Positions 54,161-62,375 of a stretch of DNA of 64,000 nucleotides are shown here, piece after piece; the stretch's first letter is position 1; every line of letters begins with the position of its first letter. The stretch is taken from NCBI RefSeq assembly GCF_002929355.1, contig NZ_PJIR01000004.1, forward strand, positions 186,001 through 250,000. Reading direction: 5' to 3'. This DNA comes from Arthrobacter sp. B0490. Its GTDB lineage: Bacteria > Actinomycetota > Actinomycetes > Actinomycetales > Micrococcaceae. The position numbers and the translations under genes are program-made. The notes beneath the pieces were generated by a model that was not told the DNA's origin, made no database searches, and worked only from the letters and a program-made list of their open reading frames with translations.

Positions 54161-54297
54161 CGTGGTCCGCCTTCCTCGCCGGTCCGGACCTCCATCCTGC
54201 CACCGCGGGCCGGAGTCCGCGCGGTTTTCGGGCTAGGTTGGTCGAAAGACCCCGGCGGCGGTGCGCCGTCGATGTACACGCAGGGGAAGAGGCACGC

Positions 54298-54864
54298 ATG
54301 GACCAGTTCACCTACGAGGAGCGGGGTGCCACGGACCGGCCGTTCCCGGAGCCGTTCGACGGCGGTTGGCCCTCTGGCTACACCGTGATGGTGGAGTCGC
54401 ACGAGATTCCGGCCGACGACCCCTCCGCGGCGTTCGTCGCCCTGACCGAGGGCATCCTGGCCTGGGGACTGCACCGGCGCGCGGGCCTCACCATGGAGCC
54501 GGATGCCGTGCGGGCCGACCCCGGCGTCCGCGTCGTGTCGGGCTTCGGCATCGGGCCCGCCCGGATCAAGGCACCCTGCCGGGTGATCTGGTCACGGGTG
54601 CCACAGCTCGACGGCGCCGGCCGTGCCGTTCCCGGCCAGCGCGGGGGCTTCGGGTACGGCACGCTGCCCGGCCACCCGGTGAAAGGGGAGGAGGGCTTCT
54701 ACGCCGAGCTGACCGCCGACAACCGCCTCTTCTTCGTCTGCTCCGCCTACAGTGTGCCGGCCACGCCGTTCTTCAGGCTCGCCTCACCCGTAACGAGGCT
54801 GACGCAGCGGTACGTGCTCTCGCGCTATGTGAAGGCCGCGCGTGAGCTGGCGGTCGGGGCGTAG
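54298..54864 (+). CDS. DUF1990 family protein
   Basis: This 188-residue soluble protein has the DUF1990 pattern. FTYEERGATDRPFP is at the start, with AFVALTEGILAWGLHRRAGL in the middle. FGYGTLPGHPVKGEEGFYAEL and VCSAYSVPATPFFRLASPV are near the end. It may adopt an SRPBCC-like fold, but its role is unknown. GGGGAAGAGG lies upstream of the ATG as a ribosome-binding site. Confidence 0.87.
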   Translation: MDQFTYEERGATDRPFPEPFDGGWPSGYTVMVESHEIPADDPSAAFVALTEGILAWGLHRRAGLTMEPDAVRADPGVRVVSGFGIGPARIKAPCRVIWSRVPQLDGAGRAVPGQRGGFGYGTLPGHPVKGEEGFYAELTADNRLFFVCSAYSVPATPFFRLASPVTRLTQRYVLSRYVKAARELAVGA

Positions 54865-54926
54865 CGACCCCTGCAGCGGGGGCGCCACGATGCCAAACCG
54901 TTATACGGCGGAAGTACGGCTTTTCG

Positions 54927-54955
54927 TTGCCCAGGTCACGTAATCACCCTAGGTT
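54927..54955 (+). promoter_or_regulatory. Promoter of the secreted protein/sortase pair
   Basis: TTGCCC (54927-54932) and TAGGTT (54950-54955) are 17 bases apart, about 185 bases before the start codon at 55141. Confidence 0.45.
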
Positions 54956-55039
54956 GAGAAGTACAGCGGTCGCCCAGCCCGTTCCCAGGATCATCGGGAC
55001 CCGGCGGATGAGGCGATCAGCGGATCATGGATAGTGTGC

Positions 55040-55067
55040 GCGGCGCCCTCCTTCTGGAGGACGCCGC
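55040..55067 (+). other. Leader hairpin before the secreted protein gene
   Basis: GCGGCGCCCTCC (55040-55051) pairs with GGAGGACGCCGC (55056-55067) with one mismatch and a TTCT loop. It lies in the long 5' leader, about 60 bases before the AGGAG ribosome-binding site. It may stabilise or attenuate the message. Confidence 0.5.
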
Positions 55068-55140
55068 TTGCGTGTGGGGCCGCAAGCTGCGCCGTCGGGG
55101 ATGGCCCGGGGGATACTACGTGTTTCAGGAGACGCGCATC

Positions 55141-56079
55141 ATGATCGTTGCCAAAAAATGGGTTGCTGCCGGATCGACGGCCACCCTTCTCGCCGGTGGA
55201 CTGTTCCTCGGCGCTCCTCTGGCTTCCGCCGCACCCGGCGACGCCGCCTGCCTGCAGGCATCCACACAGTTCAACGCGGCGCTCGGTGCTGCCGGCGTCG
55301 ACGTGAGCTTCGTCAACCAGTTCGAGCTGGCGACCGCGGCCGTCGTCGCCGCCGGTCAGAACCTCGAGCTGGCCACGGAGGCCGCGCTGACCTCGCAGGC
55401 CGCGATCGACGCCGATGTCCTGTTGGTACAGGCCGAGACGGACTACAACCTCGCGTTCGATCTGGTCGGTACCGAGCAGACCGAGTACGACGCCGCTCTG
55501 CTCGCCGCCGGGGGAGACATCGCCGATGCGGACGTCGTCGCCGCACAGGAGGAACTGACGGTAGCACTGGCCGGTCAGGCGACGGCACTGAACAACGCGG
55601 AGCTCGCGGCGGCCGCCTACGACGCTGCCGTCACCACGCCGGACGTCCAGGCGGCAACCGCCGCCCTGGAGACTGCCGCTCTGGAGGCCGACGCCCTGCT
55701 CGCCCAGCTCAGCGGGAACGAGGCCCTCGCGGCCGAACTCCTCGAGCTGTTCAAGGGCTTCCTCGCGGCCTGCGACGCCAGCGCCATCGGCGTCGACCCG
55801 GTCGTCCCCGTCGTTCCCGTGGTCCCGGCCGCCGTCACGCCCGTCGGTCAGGCGCCCGTCGCCCCGGTCGCCGGCGTCCCCGCCCCGACCGGCGTCACTG
55901 CTCCGACCGGCACCGCTGCTCCGACCGGCACCAACAAGGGCCTGAACGTGCAGACCGCCGTCGTGACCGAGGACGACAGCGCAGCCGTCGCCCTCCTCGC
56001 CGCGCTGCTGGCCGTCGGCGTCGCGGTTCCCGTGGCGACCGCAGCCCGCATGCGCCGCCTCGAGCGCGTACAGCGCTAG
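55141..56079 (+). CDS. Secreted cell-surface protein with C-terminal anchor, probable sortase substrate
   Basis: This 312-residue protein has a signal peptide with cleavage near ASA-AP (about residue 31). A helical Ala-rich region (35-215), probably coiled, begins CLQASTQFNAALGAAGVDV and has a second Cys near the end at ACDAS. A Val/Pro then Thr/Gly linker follows. The tail is NKGLNVQTA (residues 265-273), then an acidic spacer, a hydrophobic helix and ARMRRLERVQR. This is a sorting-signal layout without LPXTG. The sortase-like gene follows 94 bases later. Confidence 0.78.
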   Translation: MIVAKKWVAAGSTATLLAGGLFLGAPLASAAPGDAACLQASTQFNAALGAAGVDVSFVNQFELATAAVVAAGQNLELATEAALTSQAAIDADVLLVQAETDYNLAFDLVGTEQTEYDAALLAAGGDIADADVVAAQEELTVALAGQATALNNAELAAAAYDAAVTTPDVQAATAALETAALEADALLAQLSGNEALAAELLELFKGFLAACDASAIGVDPVVPVVPVVPAAVTPVGQAPVAPVAGVPAPTGVTAPTGTAAPTGTNKGLNVQTAVVTEDDSAAVALLAALLAVGVAVPVATAARMRRLERVQR

Positions 56080-56173
56080 CACGCCGGCCGTTCCGCTGCG
56101 GGGCTGAGATCCACGGATCGCAGCCCCGCAGCGGGGCAGCCCTCTTCTCCTCGACCCCAGGACGGCGCGACGC

Positions 56174-56887
56174 ATGGAACACCACCGGATGCCGGACCTC
56201 CCTTCCGCCCAGGAGCCTGCGCCCGCGCACGAGGCGGGTCGGAAGCGCGGCGGCAGGCGCTGGCTCGCGCTCCCGCTCGTAGCCGCCGCGGGCCTCGCGC
56301 TCGCCGTCTCGGTGCTGCCGCCGGACTCCGCCGGAGCGCCCTCCGCGGCGCCGTCGTCGTCCATCCCTGCCGTGGCGACGCCGTCGCCCACTCCTCCGGC
56401 GACGCCCGCCGCTCCGGTGACGCCCGCGAAGGACCCCGGCCCGGCAGCCGCACGGCCCACCGGGTTCTCCTTCCCCGCCGCCGGGATGGACATGGCCGTC
56501 CTGCCGCTGACGCCCAGCGACGCGGACCTCGCCTCACAGACCCTGGTGCCTCCGCTCACGATCGACGCCTACTGGCTCACGTCGTACGGCGTGCCCGGGG
56601 CGGGCTCGAACAACACCACCTACATCGCCGGCCACAGCTGGGACGGCAAGGACGCCCCCTTCAACCGGCTGAGCGACGAATCCCTCCTGGGAAGCGAGTT
56701 CACCCTCACGACCGAGACCGGGAATCTCACGTACGTCGTCGACTCCGTGACCACGCACGACAAGGACACGCTGAAGGACAGCGAGATCTGGAACATCGTG
56801 CCGAACCGCGTGGTCCTCATCAGCTGCTACACCGAGGACCCCTGGGGCAAGAACGTGGTCGTCACCGCGATGCCGAAGGCCGCCTGA
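56174..56887 (+). CDS. Class-F-like sortase
   Basis: This 237-residue protein has a basic N-terminus, one membrane helix (about 29-48), a Pro/Ser/Ala linker and a sortase beta-barrel (about 100-235). The catalytic His is at 154 in TYIAGHSW and the Cys at 218 in VVLISCYTED. Class F enzymes normally have an Arg in a loop after the Cys. Here the loop is short and has Lys226 (PWGKNVVV). It probably attaches the protein encoded just upstream to the cell wall, but activity is unproven. Confidence 0.8.
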   Translation: MEHHRMPDLPSAQEPAPAHEAGRKRGGRRWLALPLVAAAGLALAVSVLPPDSAGAPSAAPSSSIPAVATPSPTPPATPAAPVTPAKDPGPAAARPTGFSFPAAGMDMAVLPLTPSDADLASQTLVPPLTIDAYWLTSYGVPGAGSNNTTYIAGHSWDGKDAPFNRLSDESLLGSEFTLTTETGNLTYVVDSVTTHDKDTLKDSEIWNIVPNRVVLISCYTEDPWGKNVVVTAMPKAA

Positions 56888-57053
56888 CGCCGTCGGCCGG
56901 CATAGTTCCCTGCTCGTGGCGTCGCTCGACCGGCGACCGCATGCCCGGGACGCCGCTGTTGCCGGAGCCGGTGCGGCGGTGCATCCCCGGGGGAACGCCG
57001 CACCGGGTCCGGGCACCCGGCGCGGCGGCCCACCTGTCCGGGACGCCGCAGCG

Positions 57054-59339
57054 TCAGCCGAAGTGCTTCGGCAGGGTCTCCTCGTGTGCCGCGCGCAGCA
57101 TGTCCAGCGGGAGGTTGAAGTAGCCCTGCACGTCCAGTGCGCGGTTCTCCGTGTCGACCACGCCGATACGGCTGGTGGGGAAGTTCCGCGCCGTGCACAT
57201 GTCGTTGAAGCGCACCTCCTCCGAGCGGGGGACGCTGACGACGGCGCGCGCCTGGCTCTCGCTGAACAGGGCCGTGAACGCGTCGATGCCGTCGCGTTCG
57301 CACACCTCGTCGATGCCGATGCGTGCACCGACACCGAAGCGCAGCGCCATCTCGCTGAGGCCGGCGGCGAGCCCGCCCTCGGAGAGGTCGTGGGCGGCGT
57401 CGATCATGCCGTCCCGCGAGCAGTTGACGAGGATCGCCGCGAGTGTCTGCTCGGCGGCGAGGTCCAGCGCAGGGGGTTGCCCGCCCAGGTGGCCGCGCAG
57501 GTTCGCCCACTCGGAACCGTCGAGCTCGTCAGCGGTCGTGCCCAGCAGGTAGATGGCCTGGCCGTCCTCCCGCCAGCCCGACGGGGTGCGCCGCGCGACG
57601 TCGTCGAACACGCCGAGCACGCCGACCACCGGGGTGGGGTGGATGGCGATGCCGCCCGTCTGGTTGTACAGGGAGACGTTGCCGCCGGTCACGGGCACAC
57701 CGAGCTCCTGGCAGGCGTCCGCGAGGCCGCGGACGGTCTCGGCGAACTGCCACATGACCTCGGGGTCCTCGGGGGAGCCGAAGTTCAGGCAGTCCGTGAC
57801 GGCGAGGGGCACCGCGCCCGACGTCGCCACGTTGCGGTAGGCCTCGGCGAGGGCCAGGCGCGCGCCCTCGTACGGGTTGAGGTACGAGTACCGGCCGTTG
57901 GCGTCCGTGGAGATCGCCACGCCGAGGCCCGTCTCCTCGTCGACGCGGATCACGCCGGCGTCGTCGGGCATGGCGAGCGCCGTGTTGCCCTGGACGTAGC
58001 GGTCGTACTGGTCGGTCACCCAGTTCTTCGCGCACATGTTCGGTGACGCCATGAGTTCGAGGACGGCCTCGCGCAGATCGGCGGGCCGCTCGGCGGCGAA
58101 GGCGTCGGCCTGGACGCCGTCGAGCCATTCGGGGCGATGGTAGGGGCGCTCGTAGACGGGCCCCTCGTGCGCGACGGTGCGGGGGTCGACGTCGACGATC
58201 TTCTCGCCGTCCCACTCGATGATGAGGCGCCCGGTGTCGGTGACCTCGCCGAGCCACGAGTACTCCACGGCCCACTTGTCCATGATCGCCTCGAAGGCCG
58301 CGACGTTCTCCGGCGTCACGACGGCCATCATGCGTTCCTGCGACTCCGACATGAGGATCTCACCGGGGGTGAGGGACGGATCGCGCAGCAGCACGTTGGT
58401 GAGTTCCACGTGCATGCCGCCGTCGCCGTTGGAGGCCAGTTCCGACGTCGCGCAGGAGATGCCGGCGGCGCCGAGGTCCTGGATGCCCTCGACCACCGAG
58501 GCCTTGAACAGCTCGAGGCAGCACTCGATGAGCACCTTCTCGGCGAACGGGTCGCCCACCTGGACGGCGGGGCGCTTGGAGGGTTTCGAGGAGTCGAACG
58601 ATTCCGAGGCGAGGACCGAGGCGCCGCCGATGCCGTCGCCGCCGGTGCGGGCGCCGAAGAGGACCACCCTGTTGCCGGCACCGGACGCGTTCGCGAGGCG
58701 GATGTCCTCGTGCCGCAGCACGCCGACCGCGAGGGCGTTGACGAGCGGGTTGCCCTGGTAGACGGAGTCGAAGACCACCTCGCCGCCGATGTTCGGCAGC
58801 CCGAGGGAGTTGCCGTACCCGCCGATGCCCGCGACGATGCCGTGCACGAGGCGCGCGGTGTCGGGGTGGTCGATCGCGCCGAAGCGCAGTGGATCCATGA
58901 CGGCGACGGGGCGGGCGCCCATCGAGATGATGTCGCGGACGATCCCGCCGACGCCGGTCGCCGCGCCCTGGTAGGGCTCCACGAACGACGGGTGGTTGTG
59001 GCTCTCCACCTTGAACGTCACGGCCCAGCCGTTCCCGATGTCGACGACGCCTGCGTTCTCGCCGATGCCGACGAGCAGGTGCTCCTTCATGGCGTCGGTG
59101 ACCTTCTCGCCGAACTGGCGCAGGTGCACCTTGGAGGACTTGTAGGAGCAGTGCTCGCTCCACATCACGGAGTACATGGCCAGTTCGGCACCCGTGGGCC
59201 GGCGGCCGAGGATCTCCTCCACGCGCCGGTACTCGTTCTCCTTGAGGCCGAGTTCGGCCCAGGGGAGTGCCTGCCCGGGGGTCGTCTCCGCGATGGCGAC
59301 CGTGTCGATGTTGAACCTGCGCGTCGTCCCTGCAGTCAC
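57054..59339 (-). CDS. purL: Phosphoribosylformylglycinamidine synthase, large subunit
   Basis: This 761-residue short-form PurL carries out the ATP-dependent amidation of FGAR to FGAM in purine synthesis. [16 protein letters not shown] carries the catalytic His. [26 protein letters not shown] is visible by outline. [16 protein letters not shown] and [14 protein letters not shown] are further family motifs. It starts at GTG 59339, directly after purQ, and needs PurQ and PurS for activity. Confidence 0.95.
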   Translation of the reverse strand: MTAGTTRRFNIDTVAIAETTPGQALPWAELGLKENEYRRVEEILGRRPTGAELAMYSVMWSEHCSYKSSKVHLRQFGEKVTDAMKEHLLVGIGENAGVVDIGNGWAVTFKVESHNHPSFVEPYQGAATGVGGIVRDIISMGARPVAVMDPLRFGAIDHPDTARLVHGIVAGIGGYGNSLGLPNIGGEVVFDSVYQGNPLVNALAVGVLRHEDIRLANASGAGNRVVLFGARTGGDGIGGASVLASESFDSSKPSKRPAVQVGDPFAEKVLIECCLELFKASVVEGIQDLGAAGISCATSELASNGDGGMHVELTNVLLRDPSLTPGEILMSESQERMMAVVTPENVAAFEAIMDKWAVEYSWLGEVTDTGRLIIEWDGEKIVDVDPRTVAHEGPVYERPYHRPEWLDGVQADAFAAERPADLREAVLELMASPNMCAKNWVTDQYDRYVQGNTALAMPDDAGVIRVDEETGLGVAISTDANGRYSYLNPYEGARLALAEAYRNVATSGAVPLAVTDCLNFGSPEDPEVMWQFAETVRGLADACQELGVPVTGGNVSLYNQTGGIAIHPTPVVGVLGVFDDVARRTPSGWREDGQAIYLLGTTADELDGSEWANLRGHLGGQPPALDLAAEQTLAAILVNCSRDGMIDAAHDLSEGGLAAGLSEMALRFGVGARIGIDEVCERDGIDAFTALFSESQARAVVSVPRSEEVRFNDMCTARNFPTSRIGVVDTENRALDVQGYFNLPLDMLRAAHEETLPKHFG

Positions 59340-60137
59340 TTAGCCCACCAGTTTCTTGAGTACCGAGGTGAAGATGCCGAGTCCGTCGGTGCCGCCGCGC
59401 ACGTCCACGGCGCCGCGCGCCGAGGAGTCGGGGCCGAAGCCGGCCTCGACGGCGTGCTCCGGGTGCGGCATGAGCCCGACGACGTTGCCCGCCGCGTTGG
59501 AGATGCCGGCGATGTCGCGGCGCGAACCGTTGGGGTTGCCGTCGACGTACCGGAAGACCACGCGGCCCTCTCCCTCGAGTTCGTCGAGGGTGCGGTTGTC
59601 GGCGACGAACTGCCCGTCCTGGTTCTTGAGGGGGATGACGAGCTCCTCGCCCTGCGCGTACTCCGAGGTCCAGAAGGTCCCGGCGTTCTCCACGCGCAGG
59701 CGCTGGTCGCGGCAGATGAAGTGCAGGGAGTCGTTCTTGATCATGGAACCCGGCAGGAGGTGGGCCTCGGTGAGGACCTGGAACCCGTTGCAGATGCCGA
59801 GCACCGGGAGCGCGTCCGCCCCGCCCGAGGCGGCTGCGGTGATCTGCTCCATCAGCGGGGCGAAGCGGGAGATGGCACCGGCCCGGAGGTAGTCCCCGTA
59901 GGAGAACCCGCCGGGGATGATGACGGCGTCGACGCCCTGCAGGTCGTGGTCGCCGTGCCAGAGCTGGACGGCGCTGCCGCCGGCGAACCGTACGGCGCGG
60001 GCTGCGTCGCGGTCGTCGAGGGTGCCCGGGAACGTGACGACGCCGACCCTCACCCCGTTGAGGGAGCTGTCCTCGTTGCCCGAGGCGAGCGGCTGGGGCC
60101 CGCCGATGAGGGGTGTCTCGATGCTCGAGGCGCTCAC
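59340..60137 (-). CDS. purQ: Phosphoribosylformylglycinamidine synthase, glutaminase subunit
   Basis: This 265-residue class I glutamine amidotransferase supplies ammonia to Pur[23 protein letters not shown] is the N-terminal PurQ pattern. [12 protein letters not shown] has the nucleophilic Cys, and [11 protein letters not shown] the His-Glu pair. An extension of about 28 residues precedes the normal start, so a downstream start is possible. It overlaps purS by four bases. Confidence 0.94.
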   Translation of the reverse strand: MSASSIETPLIGGPQPLASGNEDSSLNGVRVGVVTFPGTLDDRDAARAVRFAGGSAVQLWHGDHDLQGVDAVIIPGGFSYGDYLRAGAISRFAPLMEQITAAASGGADALPVLGICNGFQVLTEAHLLPGSMIKNDSLHFICRDQRLRVENAGTFWTSEYAQGEELVIPLKNQDGQFVADNRTLDELEGEGRVVFRYVDGNPNGSRRDIAGISNAAGNVVGLMPHPEHAVEAGFGPDSSARGAVDVRGGTDGLGIFTSVLKKLVG

Positions 60138-60394
60138 TGGGCGTCCTCCTCGAGAACCTCCACGCGCGTGACATCCTCGATGACGGGATTCGAGAGCAGC
60201 GTGACGGCGGCGTGGCGTGCCTGTTCGAGGACCTCGTCGGTGACGTCACCGTCCACGGTCAATTCGAACCGCTTGCCCTGGCGGACGCCGGCGAAACCGG
60301 TGAGGCCGATCCTGGGGAGCGCTCCTGCGATCGCCTTACCCTGCGGGTCGAGGATCTCGGGCTTGGGCATGACGTCAACAACAATCCGGGGCAT
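60134..60394 (-). CDS. purS: Phosphoribosylformylglycinamidine synthase, PurS subunit
   Basis: This 86-residue protein has the PurS pattern. [21 protein letters not shown] leads into [13 protein letters not shown], with a C-terminal helix after it. PurS bridges PurL and PurQ in the three-part FGAM synthase. The ATG at 60394 has CAGGAG upstream, which is preferred over an in-frame extension to 60421. The operon order is purS-purQ-purL. Confidence 0.93.
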   Translation of the reverse strand: MPRIVVDVMPKPEILDPQGKAIAGALPRIGLTGFAGVRQGKRFELTVDGDVTDEVLEQARHAAVTLLSNPVIEDVTRVEVLEEDAQ

Positions 60395-60567
60395 CCGGCA
60401 ACTCCTGTGCGTGAGCGGCAAGTGCTGGGGGTTCCAGCGTTGAGGCAGGGGCCCGGAAGTGCCGTCTCACGCCGTATCTGGTTGACACTGGCGCTCCGCG
60501 AGCTTGCGCTCCAAGTCTACCGGGGTTTCGCCGCACCCCCGTTCCGCGGCGGGGCGCGGACGGACCG

Positions 60568-61188
60568 CTACTGCGCGCCGGCCGTTCCGAGGAGGTCCCG
60601 CGCCTTGTCCCAGCGGGAGATCTCGCACCCGTCCGTCAGGGCGAAGGACGCCAGGACCGACGTGCCGTTGAAGTCGCCGGTGATGCTCGCGGTCTGCGGC
60701 CCGCCGTACTGCTGCGTGCACATGATGTCCTTGTTCGGCCGCGCCGTGAAGAACGCGGTGCCGAGCCGGGCGAGGGCCGCGCAGCCCGCGTCGGGGTCGG
60801 GAAGGGTCGAGGCGGGGCCGGGTGCGCCGTCGACGCACTCGAGGACGTACTGGACGGGCTCCGCACCGGCATCCTGCTGGACGGAGATGGTCAGCAGGGC
60901 GTTGTCCGCCGGGGCGGCACTCGGCGAGCCGGTCGGGGAGCCGGTGGGGATGGGCGTCGCCGGAGGCGTCGCGGAGGGTGCTGGGCCGCCGTCGGCCGAG
61001 GAGGGGCCGGTGGACGAGGGCTGGGGCGTGGAGGACTGCACGGCGGTCTCCTGATCTGTCGGTTCGGCGGTCGATCCACCCTGGGTGCAGGCCGAGAGGG
61101 CGAGGGATAGGACTGCGAGGGGGAGTGCGAGGCGCACGACGGCGCGGTCGGCCCGGCATCGGCCCGACGTCGTATCGGTGGTCTTCAC
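60568..61188 (-). CDS. SSI-family serine protease inhibitor lipoprotein
   Basis: This 206-residue protein has a lipoprotein signal with lipobox LSAC (Cys34). A Ser/Thr/Pro-rich linker of about 65 residues follows, then a Streptomyces-subtilisin-inhibitor-like domain (about 100-206). Four cysteines fall in the SSI order: YVLECVD, AGCAAL, IMCTQQY and DGCEIS. By comparison with SSI, the reactive site is Gln159-Gln160 in CTQQY, whereas SSI has Met-Val. It is probably tethered to the outer membrane face. A secreted subtilase is encoded 1.2 kb away. Confidence 0.78.
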   Translation of the reverse strand: MKTTDTTSGRCRADRAVVRLALPLAVLSLALSACTQGGSTAEPTDQETAVQSSTPQPSSTGPSSADGGPAPSATPPATPIPTGSPTGSPSAAPADNALLTISVQQDAGAEPVQYVLECVDGAPGPASTLPDPDAGCAALARLGTAFFTARPNKDIMCTQQYGGPQTASITGDFNGTSVLASFALTDGCEISRWDKARDLLGTAGAQ

Positions 61189-61271
61189 GGGGTCCCCTTC
61201 GGCTGGCTTCCCAGCGTAGCGGCTGGTGAGAGCACAACGAAGGACGACGGCGGAGAGTCCCGCCGGCGTCG

Positions 61272-62156
61272 TCAGTCGGGGGCGAGGGAGCGGTCGAGCT
61301 GCTGCAGGAGCGTCCTCCGGAGCGCCTGCGACTCCTCGGCGAAGCCGCGCTGCAGGCGCACGTACTCCGCCTTGCCCTCGGTCGTCTCGATCCTGATCGG
61401 CGGATGGCCCCATGCGGCGAGGTCGTAGGGCGATGCCCGCATGTCCATGACGCGGATGCGCCAGGACAGCTCGAAGCAGTCCATGACGAGCTCGCTCGGC
61501 AGCAGGGGGGTGAGCTTGTACGCCCACTTGTAGAGGTCCATGTTCGCGTGGAGGCAGCCCGGCTGCTCCAGGTCGCGCTGGGTCTCGCGGGTGGGCACGT
61601 GCTCGTTGAGGGGCACGGCTTCGGGGGTGTAGAAGCGGAAGGCGTCGAAGTGCGTGCAGCGGATGCGGGAGGAGTCGACGACGTCGTCCGTCCCGTCGGC
61701 GCCCAGGCGCAGCTCGAGGTACTCGTGCCGTACCCCGTTGACGGCCGACCGGTAGGCCATGGCCCACTCGTGGAGGCCGAAGCAGCCGAACTGGGCCGGT
61801 CGTGCCGCGGTGCGGCCGAGGATCAGCCGGGCGAATTCGATGGCGTCCTGCCGTTCCCCGGTGAACCTGCCGGCATCCACGCGCACGCCGTCGCCGTCGG
61901 CGGTGTAGTACTTCCAGTCGGCGCGCTCCGCTGCCGCCGGCCCCGTCAGGACGGTCCCCGCCCCGGGGTGCCAGCGCAGGAGCTGCCCCGGCTTCTGGTT
62001 GTAGTAGGTGAAGAGGAAATCCTCCACGGGGTGCTTCGCCCCGCGGGACCGCCGCTCCAGGTAGGGCCCGGCGAAGCGCTCCACACGGTCCTGGTGCTGC
62101 CGCTCCCGGGACCGCCACTCGGCCTCGGCAAGGCGGGCGGGGACGACGGCGGGCAT
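61272..62156 (-). CDS. Conserved actinobacterial protein (often labelled 3-methyladenine DNA glycosylase)
   Basis: This soluble 294-residue protein shows DFLFTYYNQKPGQLLRWHPG, FGCFGLHEWAMAYR, TRETQRDLEQPGCLHANMDLYKWAYKL and DCFELSWRIRVMDMRASPYDL. All of these look strongly conserved in Actinobacteria. Relatives often carry the label 3-methyladenine DNA glycosylase, but I see no helix-hairpin-helix or known glycosylase motif. I treat the function as unproven. Confidence 0.7.
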   Translation of the reverse strand: MPAVVPARLAEAEWRSRERQHQDRVERFAGPYLERRSRGAKHPVEDFLFTYYNQKPGQLLRWHPGAGTVLTGPAAAERADWKYYTADGDGVRVDAGRFTGERQDAIEFARLILGRTAARPAQFGCFGLHEWAMAYRSAVNGVRHEYLELRLGADGTDDVVDSSRIRCTHFDAFRFYTPEAVPLNEHVPTRETQRDLEQPGCLHANMDLYKWAYKLTPLLPSELVMDCFELSWRIRVMDMRASPYDLAAWGHPPIRIETTEGKAEYVRLQRGFAEESQALRRTLLQQLDRSLAPD

Positions 62157-62274
62157 TGTTCCATTATCACCCGGCCCCGGATTGGTAAATGTCCTGTGTA
62201 AATTCTGGGAAACGCGCCCGGATGAGTCTGGTCAGGGTGTGTTGCCTCGGGTAAGTTTGTGCTCGCCACGACGT

Positions 62275-62292
62275 CTGTGAGCGTTATCACAG
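62275..62292 (+). promoter_or_regulatory. CRP/GlxR-type binding site upstream of the subtilase gene
   Basis: CTGTGA (62275-62280) and TCACAG (62287-62292) are perfect inverted half-sites with a six-base spacer. This exactly fits the TGTGA-N6-TCACA consensus of the CRP/GlxR family of cAMP-responsive regulators. It lies 83 bases before the subtilase ATG. A TAAGTT hexamer at 62252-62257 just upstream is a possible -10, in which case the site would be over or after the start of transcription. Confidence 0.6.
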
Positions 62293-62375
62293 GTGGGGGG
62301 TCCTATCCAGGAGACCGTGGCATCGGGGGAACCGGCCCAGGCCGGCCCGCACTTTACGAGAGGCACTACCTTCTT

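Noticed and set aside
61272..62156. Firm call of 3-methyladenine DNA glycosylase
   Set aside because: The label is common for relatives, but no glycosylase motif is visible, so function was left open.
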